The notes beneath the pieces were generated by a model. It was not told the origin of the DNA, searched no databases, and saw only the letters and a program-made list of their open reading frames with translations. From positions 124,001 through 188,000 of the forward strand of contig JAFKAC010000086.1 of assembly GCA_025766275.1 (NCBI GenBank): a DNA stretch of 64,000 nt. Reading direction: 5' to 3'. Positions 11,601-23,288 of the stretch are shown piece by piece (positions within the stretch are counted from its first letter, which is position 1; each line of letters begins with the position of its first letter). The position numbers were made by a program, and so were the translations under genes. The DNA comes from Lactarius indigo. Taxonomy: Eukaryota; Basidiomycota; Agaricomycetes; Russulales; Russulaceae.

Positions 11601-12407
11601 GTGCTTGGAGGAAGGTTTAGGTGCGGTCTTCGCAGCTATCTTGGTACTTGTAGTGATTTTTGCTTGGATTGCAAGGTGATTGTACTTACAGAAGCTGTGG
11701 CTCCACAGCCAGGGTTCATAGGCTTCTTGGGTGAATGCGCGTTCAACAGGTTCTATCTCATCGATAGTTGGGAGGCAAGCTGTAGTTGCGTCTTCAGGTT
11801 CTAACTCTAGGATGTTTATTGTAGTAGTTCGCATTTGAGGGACTCGGGAAGAAATAACAACGCTTGTTGTTGACAGAGTACAGGTTTTTGGGCATCTTGT
11901 AAATGCTATCTTGGGTTGATGCCAGTCAATTTCCGGGTTATGTGCTTGGAGCCAATCCGTTCCTAGGATTATATTGTGCTCCCCAAGGGTGGTGGCATAT
12001 AGCTCTACCGTTTCATTGTGATAAGCGTCTTCTGCTGTTCTGATCCGTAATCTCTGGATCGTGGTGTACTTGACTGAACCCATCTTATTGGGTGACCCAT
12101 CCATGTTTCTAACTGGTAAGGGTCGGATTAGTGTTCTCATTGTTAGCCCATTTGCACGTGCAAACCCATCATCCACGATGATGCCCTCCGCACCACTGTC
12201 CAACAGGGTGCGGGCACTGATTTCCTTGCCAGATTTCTTTCCTACTAGTGTCACCTTGAGAACGATTGAAGGAGCTCTCCTATTCCGAATCGTCTCTACA
12301 GGTACAGGCTTGGCTCCAAACGTCTCTAGTAGGGAAAGGCTGTGTACAACGCTACTGGCACAAATACTTCCAATTGACAGTGCTGCAATGGAAGAGCCTA
12401 AAAATCC
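8634..12407 (-). pseudogene. pol: Gypsy-A pol (protease-RT-RNase H-integrase-chromodomain), three stops
   Basis: One continuous minus frame from 12407 to 8634, broken by TGA at 11397, 10101 and 9651. Each replaces what family alignment suggests was arginine CGA. Order: aspartic protease (LLDSGAEG, about 12190), RT with intact YLDD (VVVYLDDILIFTED), RNase H, H2C2 zinc finger (CATCQSMK), integrase core (ISDRGPQFAS, HPQTDGET) and chromodomain (EDEHYEVEKVL, YLIKWKGYPDSENSWLP). The frame opens about 10 nt before the gag stop in the -1 frame, and a run of five T (GAT TTT TAG) could allow -1 slippage. The product would copy and insert the element. Confidence 0.95.
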
Positions 12408-13705
12408 TCATTAATAGGTACCAAACACAGACGCGCATCTGGGTCATAAGGTAGTATCTCTCGATACATCGCCCCTATACTTGCAGGGTGGTCAGTAGGT
12501 GCTTCCTCCAAACTGTCTTCATCAACAAAGGCACCGTGTGCCCTAACGTTGTTGTCAGATTGGCCTCTTTTGGCCTTCATTGCCATTGTCTTTGCTAGGC
12601 ATTCCTTGAGAATGTGGCCTGGCTTGCCACAGTATAAACAGAGTTTGTTCTTGAACTGGTGGTCGCACTCCTCCTTTGTGAGCTTTCCACAAGATTTACT
12701 CGGATGGGATGAAGAAGCATTGATGTTAATGCTGTCGTCTTCCATCAGGATCGCTTGGCCTGAAGCAGACTTCTGGGGCTTGTTGTACTGGTTGATAGCA
12801 TGACCCACGTAAACTCGATAGACACAGTCAAATTCTCTTGCTTTCTCTATGAGATCGTCAAAGGTAGTGGGCAAGGGGGATACGCTGAGTAACTTCATGT
12901 TCAAGGCGGTCGGGATTGCTTGTCGGAAGGCATACATCTTTGTTTGCTCGTTTGCGCCACTTTGTTGGGCATGGGTGGACCATTCTTGGAACCACTCATT
13001 GAAAGGACGGGTGCCCATCTTCAGGGTGTACATTTTGTTTGTGGCTTCCATAGCTGTATGGGCAGGAACGAAGTGTTTGTTAAAGTCAGTTTTGAACGCT
13101 GCCCACGTTCCAAAGGTAATGGCAGCTCCGCCAGTCAGGTTTAAGGCTTTCTTCTGCCTATCCTGGGCCCACTCGCCTGCAGAGGTGCCCACTTTAAAGT
13201 AGGTAAGGGCCGTGGAAATCTTCTTGTTGTCGGTGTTGAAGATGGAACTGTTCAGGTGAAAATAATTTGCCAAATTATTCCAGAAAGCTTCTGCTTTATC
13301 AGGCTTTCCATCAAAGGGTTCAGGTGCTGCTCCAAGGATCTTTGTGGGAGCAGGTGCTGCCATGGTTATACTTGGAGGTGGAACAGATGCAGGGGGTACA
13401 GAGGTTCTCGGGGAAACTGTTGTACTAACAGTGATGGGTGGCGATGGGAGTCGAGGGGGGGGTGTCGGGAATGGCAGACAACTTGGACCAGTGGTACTGG
13501 GGGAAACTTGAGGGGAGGATGGTCGGGAGGTTACTTGGGAAAGTAAGCCGGAAAGAGTCCTAGTAGTACTTTCTAGGATCTGGGAAACTTCAGCTACGTC
13601 ACTGTCGGAGTCGGGGGATTTATCTTTAGTTGGGGTTGCGAACTCTTCGCTCTCGGGTGGCTCTTCCAAGTCAGAAAATCGAACCTTTCGATTGTTGTTA
13701 TACAT
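12398..13705 (-). CDS. gag: Gypsy-A Gag
   Basis: Intact 435-codon frame from ATG at 13705. An acidic, Ser/Pro-rich N-terminus (to about residue 110) leads into a capsid-like region (PEPFDGKPDKAEAFWNNL, later FNEWFQEWSTHAQQSGAN). A CCHC nucleocapsid knuckle, CLYCGKPGHILKEC, sits at about residues 356-369. It packages the element RNA into the particle. This is the only long open frame of Gypsy-A without stops. It follows ORF0 by about 30 nt, and pol follows in the -1 frame. Confidence 0.92.
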   Translation of the reverse strand: MYNNNRKVRFSDLEEPPESEEFATPTKDKSPDSDSDVAEVSQILESTTRTLSGLLSQVTSRPSSPQVSPSTTGPSCLPFPTPPPRLPSPPITVSTTVSPRTSVPPASVPPPSITMAAPAPTKILGAAPEPFDGKPDKAEAFWNNLANYFHLNSSIFNTDNKKISTALTYFKVGTSAGEWAQDRQKKALNLTGGAAITFGTWAAFKTDFNKHFVPAHTAMEATNKMYTLKMGTRPFNEWFQEWSTHAQQSGANEQTKMYAFRQAIPTALNMKLLSVSPLPTTFDDLIEKAREFDCVYRVYVGHAINQYNKPQKSASGQAILMEDDSININASSSHPSKSCGKLTKEECDHQFKNKLCLYCGKPGHILKECLAKTMAMKAKRGQSDNNVRAHGAFVDEDSLEEAPTDHPASIGAMYREILPYDPDARLCLVPINEDF

Positions 13706-13734
13706 CCAAAGCTCTTTGATGAAATTCCAGCAGA

Positions 13735-16443
13735 CTACTTTTCCATGATAGGTGCCATGTAGTGTGTCGTAATCAAGGTCCTTGACCTTTTCGATGTCTG
13801 GGTAAGTTTTCTTGAGATCTTCAAATAATATGCATTCTTGGGTTTCAACCTTTGTCCAAGGATGTTTTCCAGTGGGACTAGTGATATCTTGTCCTTCCCA
13901 CTGAGCGTTATAAAGGTTGTCGTTGTTGGAAAAGAAAGCATTATGGAAGTATACAGGGATGCAGGCTTTCTCTTGCTCTGTAAGAGGTCGTTGCGTGCTT
14001 ATTCAGCTCTGTTGGTGAGGCAGGTGACAGTCCAACTGTCCAGGTTCCAGGGGTAGTAGACTTTGTACGCAGGGAGGAGGATAGCTCTATCCGGACGATG
14101 GGGTCTTTGTGAATGGCAGATCCAATGGTATTCTTCCCAAATACTGAAGTGGGTCAGGGTTGTTTTACTTCTCCACAAGAAGTCTTGAAAATACAAGGGG
14201 CTTGTTGAAACCTCGCTTATGCATGTAAGCGGCTGGGAAAAGTACAGGGTTTCAAGGTTGTGCTGATTTTGATACAACAGAGAACAGTGTCTTCTGAACA
14301 CATCGAGTTCTCGGGGGGTTCGGGTTGGTAGGCTCTTGGTTACTAGGATAGCCTCAGGAAGATGACAATGAATTTCTCGGGGTTGGGTCTCGAGGTACTG
14401 AGCTTTGTCACTGCTTGTGGAATGCTGCCTTGCAGTCGGGGTTGCTTGGATGCTAGGGTACACTGGTTCACTCGGACCAGCTTGGTTAATACTTGGAAGG
14501 GGAATCTGGGTGTTGGTAGCTCGACGAGCTCGGGGGGCCCTCCTTGGGGTTTCAGGGGTACTGGGGATAGAGGCTAGGGGCCGATCGTCCACTTGGAAGC
14601 GACAATGAGTTCTTCTTGGGGCGACGTGTGAAGATGCCAGGTTTATTGCCCAATTGATTGGATCCAGGGTTTGACTTGGAAAATTGTCAAATTTTACACT
14701 CGTAAAATTTATCTTGACAATCTATACTATCTAGACCTTTTCTTTATAAGGTAGATAGTTCACTCCAGGGGACCACAACACTATGTTGGGGGGCGTCGGG
14801 GGGGTGTTGGGACGATAACCGCAGGTGCAGACTTCTTGGGAGCACCAACAGGGGCCTGAATTCAGAGTTGGTCCCCAACCATCGTTAGGGCTAGGCAGCT
14901 GGTTAGTATCTCCGTTATGTAGGGAGATGTCAGAGTCTGAAGATTCGTCCTCAGTTTCAGGGGAACTAGGGGGAAGCCGATCTGTAATTCAGCAAAGCAA
15001 GGGCGGAGTCCAGAAGGTTTCTCTGGCGTTGAGAATTGACACTAATTCTGGGTCGTTGGAGGTAGAAGGGGGGTAATGCCAGACACTGGGGTTGACGAGG
15101 TTCTGGTTGGGGTTGGTTAGGGTAGTTTCCCACACAGAGGTGGTGAAGGAATAAGTGAATTCTGAACTATCGGAGATGACTAGACAGGGGGCAGAGTCAG
15201 GATGAATGACCACTCAGAGTTCTTGAAAGGAAATCTGTATTTCCTGATACGTGAGGCGGAGTCGGTCAACAAAGTGAAGAGAGAAACCGTCTTCAAGTTG
15301 CTGGATATAGTGGTCGCATTGGGGGGGAATGTGGACAAACCAAAGATAGTTGCTCTTGGCCCACACTAGGAGTTGGTCTGTTGGATGGTTGGTGGCAGAG
15401 ACGGAGTTTGAAAGGTGCCAGTAAAGGAGTTGTTCATTGGCAGCCTTGACGACTTCAGAAAGATCATCGATAAACTCGTGGTAAACCCTCTCAGGGATGA
15501 CTTCTCCAAAGTCAAAGAGGTTGATGAGGGTACGTAAGGTGGTAGGGGGTTCTGTCCAACAGTCAAGATGGGGGTTATCAATGAGGTCGTAAGTGGAAGT
15601 GATGGGGTAATAGTGGTCAAGTTGCCGCTGCCTGTGGGACTCAAAGTTAACTCGGGCTCGCACAAACCTTTGTTCTTCAGATAAGTTGAAGGTAAACGGA
15701 GTAGAAGGAGGCACTTAAAATCACTCAATTTTAAGTCCCAAACCAAATAAGTAAACACTTACTTACTTTGCGTTGCACTTAAAACACTCATTTCAAGACA
15801 AGGCAAATATATAACCACTTATCTAAAGTGGCTGGTCGTCGGGGAAGGCAGAGATAAAACTAAAGGGGTCGGCAGGGACACGAGGCGAGAGACAATAAGC
15901 AAGAAGGTGGGGGGCAGAGTGGACCAGGTCCTCAAAGAAATAGGCCTGGTGGTAAGTGTAAATTTGTCCATCAAAAGTGAAGCGTAAATGTCTGTAAGTA
16001 GTCACAATCCTTCCATCCAAAAAGTCCTGGATCTCTAGGGTCACTAGAGAGTCAATATACCCTGTCCTGTAGACATTAGTGAGGGGGGCAAAGACACGCC
16101 ACAGGCCTTCCCTAAAGTCATAGCGGATAGTCCCAAAAGGGGTGTCAGGAGAGGGAAGGTCGTAGATGGCCTTCGAACAGATGTACAGGGGGGGGAAGTC
16201 AGGGAGTTGAGCGGGGTCAACAGTACAAGGGAAAAGGGTGTAGACGTGGGGAGGAAGGAGATGAAAGGGGGTGACCAAGGGGAAAACCGGGGGAAAGGTG
16301 ACAAGGGAGGTAGCAAGGGGAACCTTAGTGATCAGTTCCCGGAGTGTGGTGGAAGTGGGGCGCCAAGATTCTCCTTGGGGGGTGACGACCGCGATGTACT
16401 AGTGAGGGTGTTCTCCCTGGTGAAGGAGACAAGGGGGAGCTTG
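13735..16443 (-). pseudogene. Gypsy-A ORF0, second part (unknown protein before gag)
   Basis: One minus frame holds long open stretches at 15823-16316, 15214-15714, 14989-15213, 13999-14592 and 13735-13941. It joins in phase with 23419-24048, because the inserted block (6,975 bp) is a multiple of three. The protein is Pro/Tyr/Trp-rich with phrases such as GTIRYDFREGLWRVF and LPAYKVYYPWNLDSW. I recognise no domain. Stops at 15214 and 14989 are TGA. A stop-rich piece at about 15723-15822 has GTAAGT and TTTTAAG ends on the minus strand and may be an intron. It could be an extended Gag-like protein or a captured gene. Confidence 0.6.
14683..14721. repeat. AT-rich inverted repeat in ORF0
   Basis: ATTGTCAA...TTGACAAT with inner AATTTTAC/GTAAAATT arms around a 4-base loop and a small bulge. 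It falls in a stop-containing part of ORF0. It may be a structured intron or a mini-element relic. Confidence 0.6.
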
Positions 16444-17328
16444 TGATGAACAGCACAAGAAGAACCTATACTCACAGAGGGCAAAAGGTCTGTGGTGAGA
16501 TATAGGGTGCAACTGGTAAGCAGCAGAGGGTGAGTCTTGTAGTGAAGCAGAGAGGGTGTCTGGCACACAGCAGTGAGAGAACTGATGATAGTATTACAGA
16601 GGAGAGAACATACCTGGCACACAGCAGTGAGAGAACTGATGTGGACCAGGAGCGTACAAGCACTACTACTTATACTATACAGAGGTGTGACACTAGTACA
16701 AGAGTGGTAATGTAGAGTCACAGAATACAAGGAGCATTGTTCTATATACAGGACATAAGGAGTGTATGAAAAGAGAACAAGGTGACTAGAACAAAGAGAG
16801 TCCAGACAAAGATGATATCATAGTGACATCACAATAAAGATAAGAACTAAAGGAGAGCAAAGGACTGAGTACAATGAAGTGTCCGGAGTGCTCTACATGA
16901 TGTCATAGTACATGATGTCATACATGACGCAATGATCAGCGTGTTGATAAGTGACCCTTGCGCACTTAGCGGCTCACACGGACCGGACTTGCAGCATGGA
17001 CTGCTTTAGATTAGATTAAATGGACATGTAGATTACTTACTTCTGATCTGTACAATCTAGCGCTGATCATTGCGTCATGTATGACATCACTGTACAATAA
17101 CATCGTGTAGACTACTCTGGACTCTTCATTGTACTCCGTCTCTTGTTCTCCTTTTAGCACTATGTTTATTATGATGTCACTATGATATCATTTGGTCTGG
17201 ACTTTGCTTGTTCTTGTACGCCTTGTTCCTTTTACACACACTCCTTTGTCCTGTTGTAGAACAATGCGTCCCTTGTATTCTGTGACACTCTGTTACTCAC
17301 CTTGTAATAGTGTCACCCTCCTGTATAG

Positions 17329-17334
17329 TATAAG
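17329..17334 (+). promoter_or_regulatory. Copia-1 TATA-like box
   Basis: TATAAG. The first copy of the 26-bp leader repeat begins 33 nt downstream at 17362, which is where transcription would be expected to start. The motif is conserved in most solo copies. Confidence 0.6.
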
Positions 17335-17387
17335 TAGTAGACTTGTACGCTCCTGGTCCACATCAGTTCCTCACTGTTGTGTGCCAG

Positions 17388-17439
17388 GTATGTCTCCTCC
17401 TCTCTAATGTAATATCAGTTCCTCACTGTTGTGTGCCAG
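17388..17439 (+). other. Predicted 52-bp leader intron in Copia-1 5' LTR
   Basis: Starts GTATGT, ends GTGTGCCAG, and contains CTCAC as a possible branch site 17-20 nt before the end. Its last 26 bp are identical to the 26 bp just upstream (17362-17387). Removing it by splicing or by collapse of the repeat gives the same product, and seven solo LTRs show that product. The 3' LTR has the same segment at 23121-23172. Confidence 0.6.
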
Positions 17440-17555
17440 ACTTCCACTTTGCTTCACTCTGCTTGACACCCCTGTGCTGCTTCCAGTCACCCTCCATATC
17501 TCACCACAGTACTATCAGTCCACTGTGAGTATAGTTCTTATGTGTCTGTTCATCA

Positions 17556-17567
17556 GGTTATGGGCCC
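17556..17567 (+). promoter_or_regulatory. Copia-1 primer-binding site (initiator tRNA-Met anticodon arm)
   Basis: GGTTATGGGCCC directly after the LTR. Its complement GGGCCCATAACC is the anticodon stem-loop of eukaryotic initiator tRNA-Met (CAT anticodon). Drosophila copia and yeast Ty5 use this internal half-tRNA site. Confidence 0.8.
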
Positions 17568-18332
17568 TGGTGCCCTAGCCACTCCACTTGGCTGGTCACT
17601 GTCTTCCTAGGAGGACACACCAGGCTAAGGTCTGTCTGGGGCCTTACCAGCCTTGCCCAAGGCAGAGAGCAGTGGGGCGCCACTTGTCTCTGCTAAGGAA
17701 CCTCCTGTACATGTACTGCCCAGTAGTCCTACTTTCACCCCTACTGTTTTCCTAGCCCCTGCGCTATGCGCAAGGAGACTGGGTCTGGTAGCCCTTCAAT
17801 CAATATCCAGGTGTGCATGGCCCACTGGGCTGTGTATTGTGGAGCTTAGCGCCAGCTGTCTCTGGTGCTCCACACTGGGCACAGGATCTCCTCACCATGG
17901 GAGTGTAAAACCTGGTTCAGACTCTGGGGGGTGTTCACCACTATGGTGTTCTGCAACCAGATACCTGCCTTGTAGCGGCAATGGGAAAGGATTCAGTAAA
18001 GCCACTTGTGGCGATGAGGCAACCAACAGGCCGAGGAGGCTGAGGTAGACAGCCTTGGGCTCTGAAAGCATTCCCTTCACTTTCCCCCTGACGCAAACCA
18101 TTTGAGCTGTGTCTTAGACACATCCTGGCTGGCAGCTAGCTCATGGTATGGCAAAGGGATTCCTTCAACCTGGGCCTAGCCCTTGTATCACTGGCATACT
18201 ATCAGGAGGCAGGACGCGTTAGCGTTCTGGCCTTACAGAATCATAGACAGGAGTGGTACCCCCTCTATCTTTGTCTTGCAAACTATGAAGCACTGTCGCT
18301 GACTGCTCCTCGGCGATAGATAAATCATCCCA
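17568..18332 (+). other. Copia-1 leader
   Basis: About 765 nt between PBS and the gag-pol start. It contains a 131-codon frame (17653-18048) with no recognisable domain, probably fortuitous, or part of an unspliced leader. No other feature seen. Confidence 0.5.
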
Positions 18333-21300
18333 ATGTCTGGCTCTTCATCTACCCCTGCTACTGGTGCTGGTGCTCCTCCCAGCCCCACCGGTGGCTCTGC
18401 AGGAGGCTCACTCCCTCCTCCCTCTGGATCCACTGCTTCTGGGCGACTTGCAAATGCCCACACCACAACCTTTGGCATGCCATCTGGCATCCACCTAACA
18501 CAGTTTGACGGCACTGGTTGGAACGAATGGTCTGGCACCATTGAGGCCATCCTCACGCTGCACGAAGCTGAGGATGTGTTCCTCCTGGACACACCCCCAT
18601 CTGGCATCACTACAGATGAGTGGGATTCGATCCAGCGACGCTCCAAGGCGTACCTCCACCTCTACCTTAAACCAGACGTCTACTCGCTTGTGGCAGATAA
18701 TACTGCCTATCCCATGTTCAAACACAAATGGGCCAAGCTTCAGGATGTGTATGGCGGTGCTTCGGGCAGCACCACCATCTTTAATTTGTGGATTCAGATA
18801 ACTCAAGCCCGCCTCGACGACTCCGCACCCATGGCCTCACAACTGGCCAAGCTCAATGAGCTTAGGGTTGCCCTTTCCAACGCACAGATGGGTGTCTCTG
18901 ACACTCAGTTCTGTCTCATTCTCCTACACGCACTGCCGCCCTCCTACGAGGTGTTGGCCTCTACTATCCTCACCAGTGGGGCCCCCTCCACACTCAAGCA
19001 CGCTGAAATAATTGCGCGCATAGTGTCGGAAGAGGCTCGCCGCTCCGGGCCCTCTGGCTCCTCCCTCAACAAGGTGGCCCCTGTCAAGTCGACAGGCAAG
19101 AAGGGCAAAAAGGACCACTCTGGTCTGACTTGCCACTATTGCAACAAAAAGGGCCATATCAAGCCTGATTGCAGGAGGAAGAAGAAGGACGAGGCTGACG
19201 CAAAGGAGAAGGAGAAAGCAGGCAACAAGGCTGCCAATAGTCATATTCTTGTACCTACCACCGCCTCCATTAAGGAGGTCGAAGAGCCCGCCATAGACTG
19301 GGCCTCTGAATCAATTGGTGTTGCCTTGTATGCTGCCTCGCGTGTGCGTTGGATGATGGATAGTGGTGCTACACACCACATCACCCCACATCGGTCTGAC
19401 TTCAAGGACTACACCCCAACCAAAGGCACTGTACGCCTGGGTGATAAGTCCACTATAGACCAAGTGGGTGTTGGGTCTGTCGTCTTTACTACGAGCCAGG
19501 GTATTTCTATCACCCTCAGCAATGTGCTACACCTACCACAGGTGAAGACGCGCTTCTTGTCGATGCGCGCCCTAGCACAAAAGGGTGCTGAAATTGCCTT
19601 TGACAGTGGCTCATTTAAAATATCTGTCAACCAAAAGTGTGTGGCCAAAGGCTACCTTGAGGACAACCTATACTGGTTGGACGCAGCCAGCGTCGGCCTC
19701 AACGCCCACACAAAAACAAGTGCTGCCACACTTGACATCTGGCATCAACGCATGGGACACATCTCCTCTGCGGCGCTGAAGGCGCATGGTCCCTCTGCCA
19801 CTACCGGCATGGACATAGATAGCTCCACCACGGCCCACACAGTCTGCCGTGGGTGCGAAATGGGCAAGTCGACTCGCCAACCCTTTTCTGCGTCCTCCAA
19901 TAAAAGGACAACTCGTCAATTTGAGATTGTACACAGTGACCTCGCCGGTCCTATGCAGACTCAGTCCCTGCAAGGCTCGACCTACACAGCCACCTTCATA
20001 GATGACCACACTAAGTTCACTGTGGTCCACTTCCTTAAGTCGAAGGATCAGTTTGCTAAGTCGCTGCAGATGTATTTGGCCTGGGGTGAAACCCAGTCTG
20101 GCCATAAATTGCGCGCTCTGCACTCTGACCGCGGTGGCGAGTACATGTCGAGTGTCACGCAGGACATTCTTAAGCAGAAAGGGATAGAGCATCACCTCAC
20201 GATGCCGGGTTCACCACAGTCCAACGGGAAAGCCGAGCGGTTTAACCGCACCATTATGGATAAGGCAATGTCCATGCTTCACACAGCTGGCATGTCTAAA
20301 GGCTTCTGGGAGCATGCAGTGTGCGCAGCTGTGCACATCTATAATCGCTCTCCAGTCCGTGGGCTTAAGTGGCGCACTCCCTATGAGCTCTGGCACTCTG
20401 GCAAAGTGCCCGATGTCTCACATCTTCGCATCTTTGGATGCAAGGGGTACATGCACGTACCCGCTGATAAGCGTCGCAAATTGGATGCGAAGGCCATTGA
20501 GGTCACGCTTATCAGGTTTGAGCCCGAATCTAAGGGCTATAAGCTCTGGGACCACTCAACCCGCTTCGTCCGAGTGTCCAGGGATGTGACATTCGACGAG
20601 AGTAGCTTCCCGTCCCTTCAGGGTGTTGAGACACACCCCACACCTTCACCACCAGTCATGCCTAGCACAACAGTGACTGCCGTGCCTCACCCGCCGGCGT
20701 TACCACCAATGCGAGCCCCCTCCCCTGCACACTCCAGTAGTAGTGAGGAGGAGGATGTTGAAAAGCTCTTAGACCCCCCACAAGTCCAACCACGCCCCAC
20801 CACTCCACCACCTGCTCTGCCAGCTCCGCCCACCACACCAAAGCGTGAGCATGCCACTCCCACTTCACCCCCACCACATCCTAGTGCAACGCGCATTATG
20901 CGCCATGTCCCTCCTCCCTCACCAGAAATGCCTGGGGGTTTTGAGGATCGTGCACAGTGTAGTCAGCTGTTGCGCGAAATGGACAATGCACCAAGGCGCA
21001 CTGCTTGTGTCCCTGTGCCTAATCCGCGTTACTTCAATGCGGACAATGCGGCATGGCGCGGCAGGCGTTTGGGGTATGCGGAGTTATTGGCTGCTGCCTT
21101 TATAGGCCGAGACCCTGCAACCTATGCAGAGGCCATGCGGTCTGCAGCTGCAGATGAGTGGACTAAGGCGTGTCAGTATGAAATGGACGCCCTAGCTAAA
21201 AATGGGACTTGGGAGTTAGTGGATCTCCCGCCTAATCGTAAGGCAGTAAAATCCAAATGGGTCTTTAAGCTCAAAGCGGATGGCCGCTACAGAGCTCACT

Positions 21301-22655
21301 TGGTGGCTAAGGGATTCATGCAGATCCCTGGCGTAGATTTTGATGAAACCTTCTCTCCCGTCGCACGATTTGAGTCGCTACGTTTACTTCTGGCGTTGGC
21401 CGCGCTGGAGGACTGGCACATCCATCAGATGGATGTCAAGTCTGCTTTTCTCAATGGCGTGCTTGACGAGGAGATATACATGGAGCAGCCACAAGGTTTC
21501 ACTGTCACTGGCTCTGAGACGAAGGTGTGTCGCCTGGTTAAGGCGATCTATGGTCTCAAACAGGCCTCCCGCGCATGAAACTTGCAATTCCATGGAGTGC
21601 TCACTGCACTCGGCTTTAAGCGGACGTTTGCTGATGCTGGCATATATGTGATGCCTCAACGGGAGGGGTATGATCCACTCTTTGTTATTGTCTACGTTGA
21701 CGACATCACTATACTGGGTCCCTCGTTGAGTGGAGTCAAGCGTCTTAAGTCAGACTTGTCTGAACGCTATGAGATGACAGATCTCGGGGAGATAGAGTCC
21801 TATCTTGGTATGCGCATTGTGCGCAACCGCTCCCTTAGACGCATTGAAATAGATCAGTCTGGCTACATCAAGGATGTCCTTGAACGCTTTGGCATGTCTG
21901 ATGCCACACCACACAACACACCCTTGCCCGCTGGTGCTGACGAGCACCTGGTTAAATATACGTCGCAGGCAACTGCCTCAGATATCTCTCACTACCAATC
22001 TCTTATTGGGAGTCTGCTTTACGTGCAGATTGGCACTAGGCCAGATATCTCCTTCGCTGTGTCACGTTTGGCGCAGTACGCAGCGAACCCTTCACCACAA
22101 CATCTGCGACTTGTGCAGTATGTCCTGTCCTACTTAGTGGGAACTATGGATATGCGTATTGTCTATGATGGCGCCAATGGCGATGGCCTTCACAGCTACA
22201 CTGATTCCAGTCTGGCTGATCAGACTGACGACCGCCACTCCACCTCTGGTTATGTGTTCCTACTAGCTAACGGTGCAATAAGCTGGTCTTCGTGCAAGCA
22301 AAAGACTGTTGCCCAAAACACAACGGAAGCGGAATACATGGCCATGACCGATGCGGCTAACCAGGCTGCATGGTATCAGAGCTTCCTCACGGAACTCGGG
22401 TACGAGGTCGATGACCCCATCCCACTTCATGGTGACAATAAGGGTGCCATTGACTTGGCCTTGAACCCTGTCACTGGGAGACGGTCTAAGCACATTGCCA
22501 TACGGCATCATGTCATTCGGGAGTACATCGAAAAGGGGACCATCACCCTCATTAGAACTCCTACTGTGGATATGGTTGCGGACGGCTTTACAAAGTCACT
22601 ACCGCGTGTCCTGCTGCAGAAGCACAACGATGACATGGGACTTGTGTGTACTTAG
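18333..22655 (+). pseudogene. gag-pol: Copia-1 Gag-Pol polyprotein with one internal stop
   Basis: A 1,440-codon frame interrupted only by TGA at 21576-21578, where Copia RTs have the Trp of the QASRxW motif (a TGG-to-TGA change). Order: Ser/Pro-rich N-terminus, Gag with CCHC knuckle CHYCNKKGHIKPDC (residues 267-280), protease DSGATHH (Asp343), integrase zinc finger and DDE triad (Asp536, Asp599, Glu635; D-35-E spacing), Pro-rich linker, RT with YVDD (about codon 1121) and RNase H (TDSSLADQT, TEAEYMA). As is, translation stops before the RT active site and gives a 1,081-residue Gag-PR-IN-partial RT product. Start chosen at the first ATG ahead of the conserved Gag. Confidence 0.96.
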
Positions 22656-22664
22656 ATTGTAGAT

Positions 22665-22674
22665 CACGGGGAGA
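22665..22674 (+). promoter_or_regulatory. Copia-1 polypurine tract
   Basis: CACGGGGAGA immediately before the 3' LTR, ten bases after the pol stop. Confidence 0.75.
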
Positions 22675-23288
22675 TGTTGAGAAGTGACCCTTGCGCACTT
22701 AGCGGCTCACATGGACCGGACTTGCAGCATGGACTGCTTTAGATTAGATTAAATGGACATGTAGATTACTTACTTCTGATCTGTACAATCTAGCGCTGAT
22801 CATTGCGTCATGTATGACATCACTGTACAATAACATCGTGTAGACTACTCTGGACTCTTCATTGTACTCCATCTCTTGTTCTCCTTTTAGCACTATGTTT
22901 ATTATGATGTCACTATGATATCATTTGGTCTGGACTTTGCTTGTTCTTGTACGCCTTGTTCCTTTTACACACACTCCTTTGTCCTGTTGTAGAACAATGC
23001 GTCCCTTGTATTCTGTGACACTCTGTTACTCACCTTGTAATAGTGTCACCCTCCTGTATAGTATAAGTAGTAGACTTGTACGCTCCTGGTCCACATCAGT
23101 TCCTCACTGTTGTGTGCCAGGTATGTCTCCTCCTCTCTAGTGTAATATCAGTTCCTCACTGTTGTGTGCCAGACTTCCACTTTGCTTCACTCTGCTTGAC
23201 ACCCCTGTGCTGCTTCCAGTCACCCTCCATATCTCACCACAGTACTATCAGTCCACTGTGAGTATAGTTCTTATGTGTCTGTTCATCA
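22675..23288 (+). repeat. Copia-1 3' LTR
   Basis: 614 bp, differing from the 5' LTR at four sites, including base 7 (T to G) and three transitions. Ends TGTTCATCA against the CAGCG target duplication. Confidence 0.96.

Larger units (their letters stand above)
16942..17555 (+). repeat. Copia-1 5' LTR
   Basis: TGTTGATAAG...TGTTCATCA, 614 bp. TATA-like TATAAG at 17329. A 26-bp direct repeat (17362-17387 and 17414-17439) brackets a GT...AG segment in the leader. Confidence 0.96.
16942..23288 (+). mobile_element. Copia-1, full-length Ty1/Copia element
   Basis: 6,347 bp, target duplication CAGCG (16937-16941, 23289-23293). LTRs of 614 bp differ at 4 sites (about 0.65%), so the insertion is recent relative to its surroundings. 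Order: 5' LTR, PBS, leader, gag-pol frame (18333-22655), polypurine tract, 3' LTR. Integrase precedes RT, the defining Copia order. One in-frame TGA in RT makes this copy non-autonomous as it stands. It is the only complete member among 18 Copia-1 LTR loci here. Confidence 0.97.

Noticed and set aside
17653..18048. 131-codon frame in the Copia-1 leader as a separate gene
   Set aside because: No domain, no counterpart in Copia-2 visible here, and typical leader position; treated as fortuitous.
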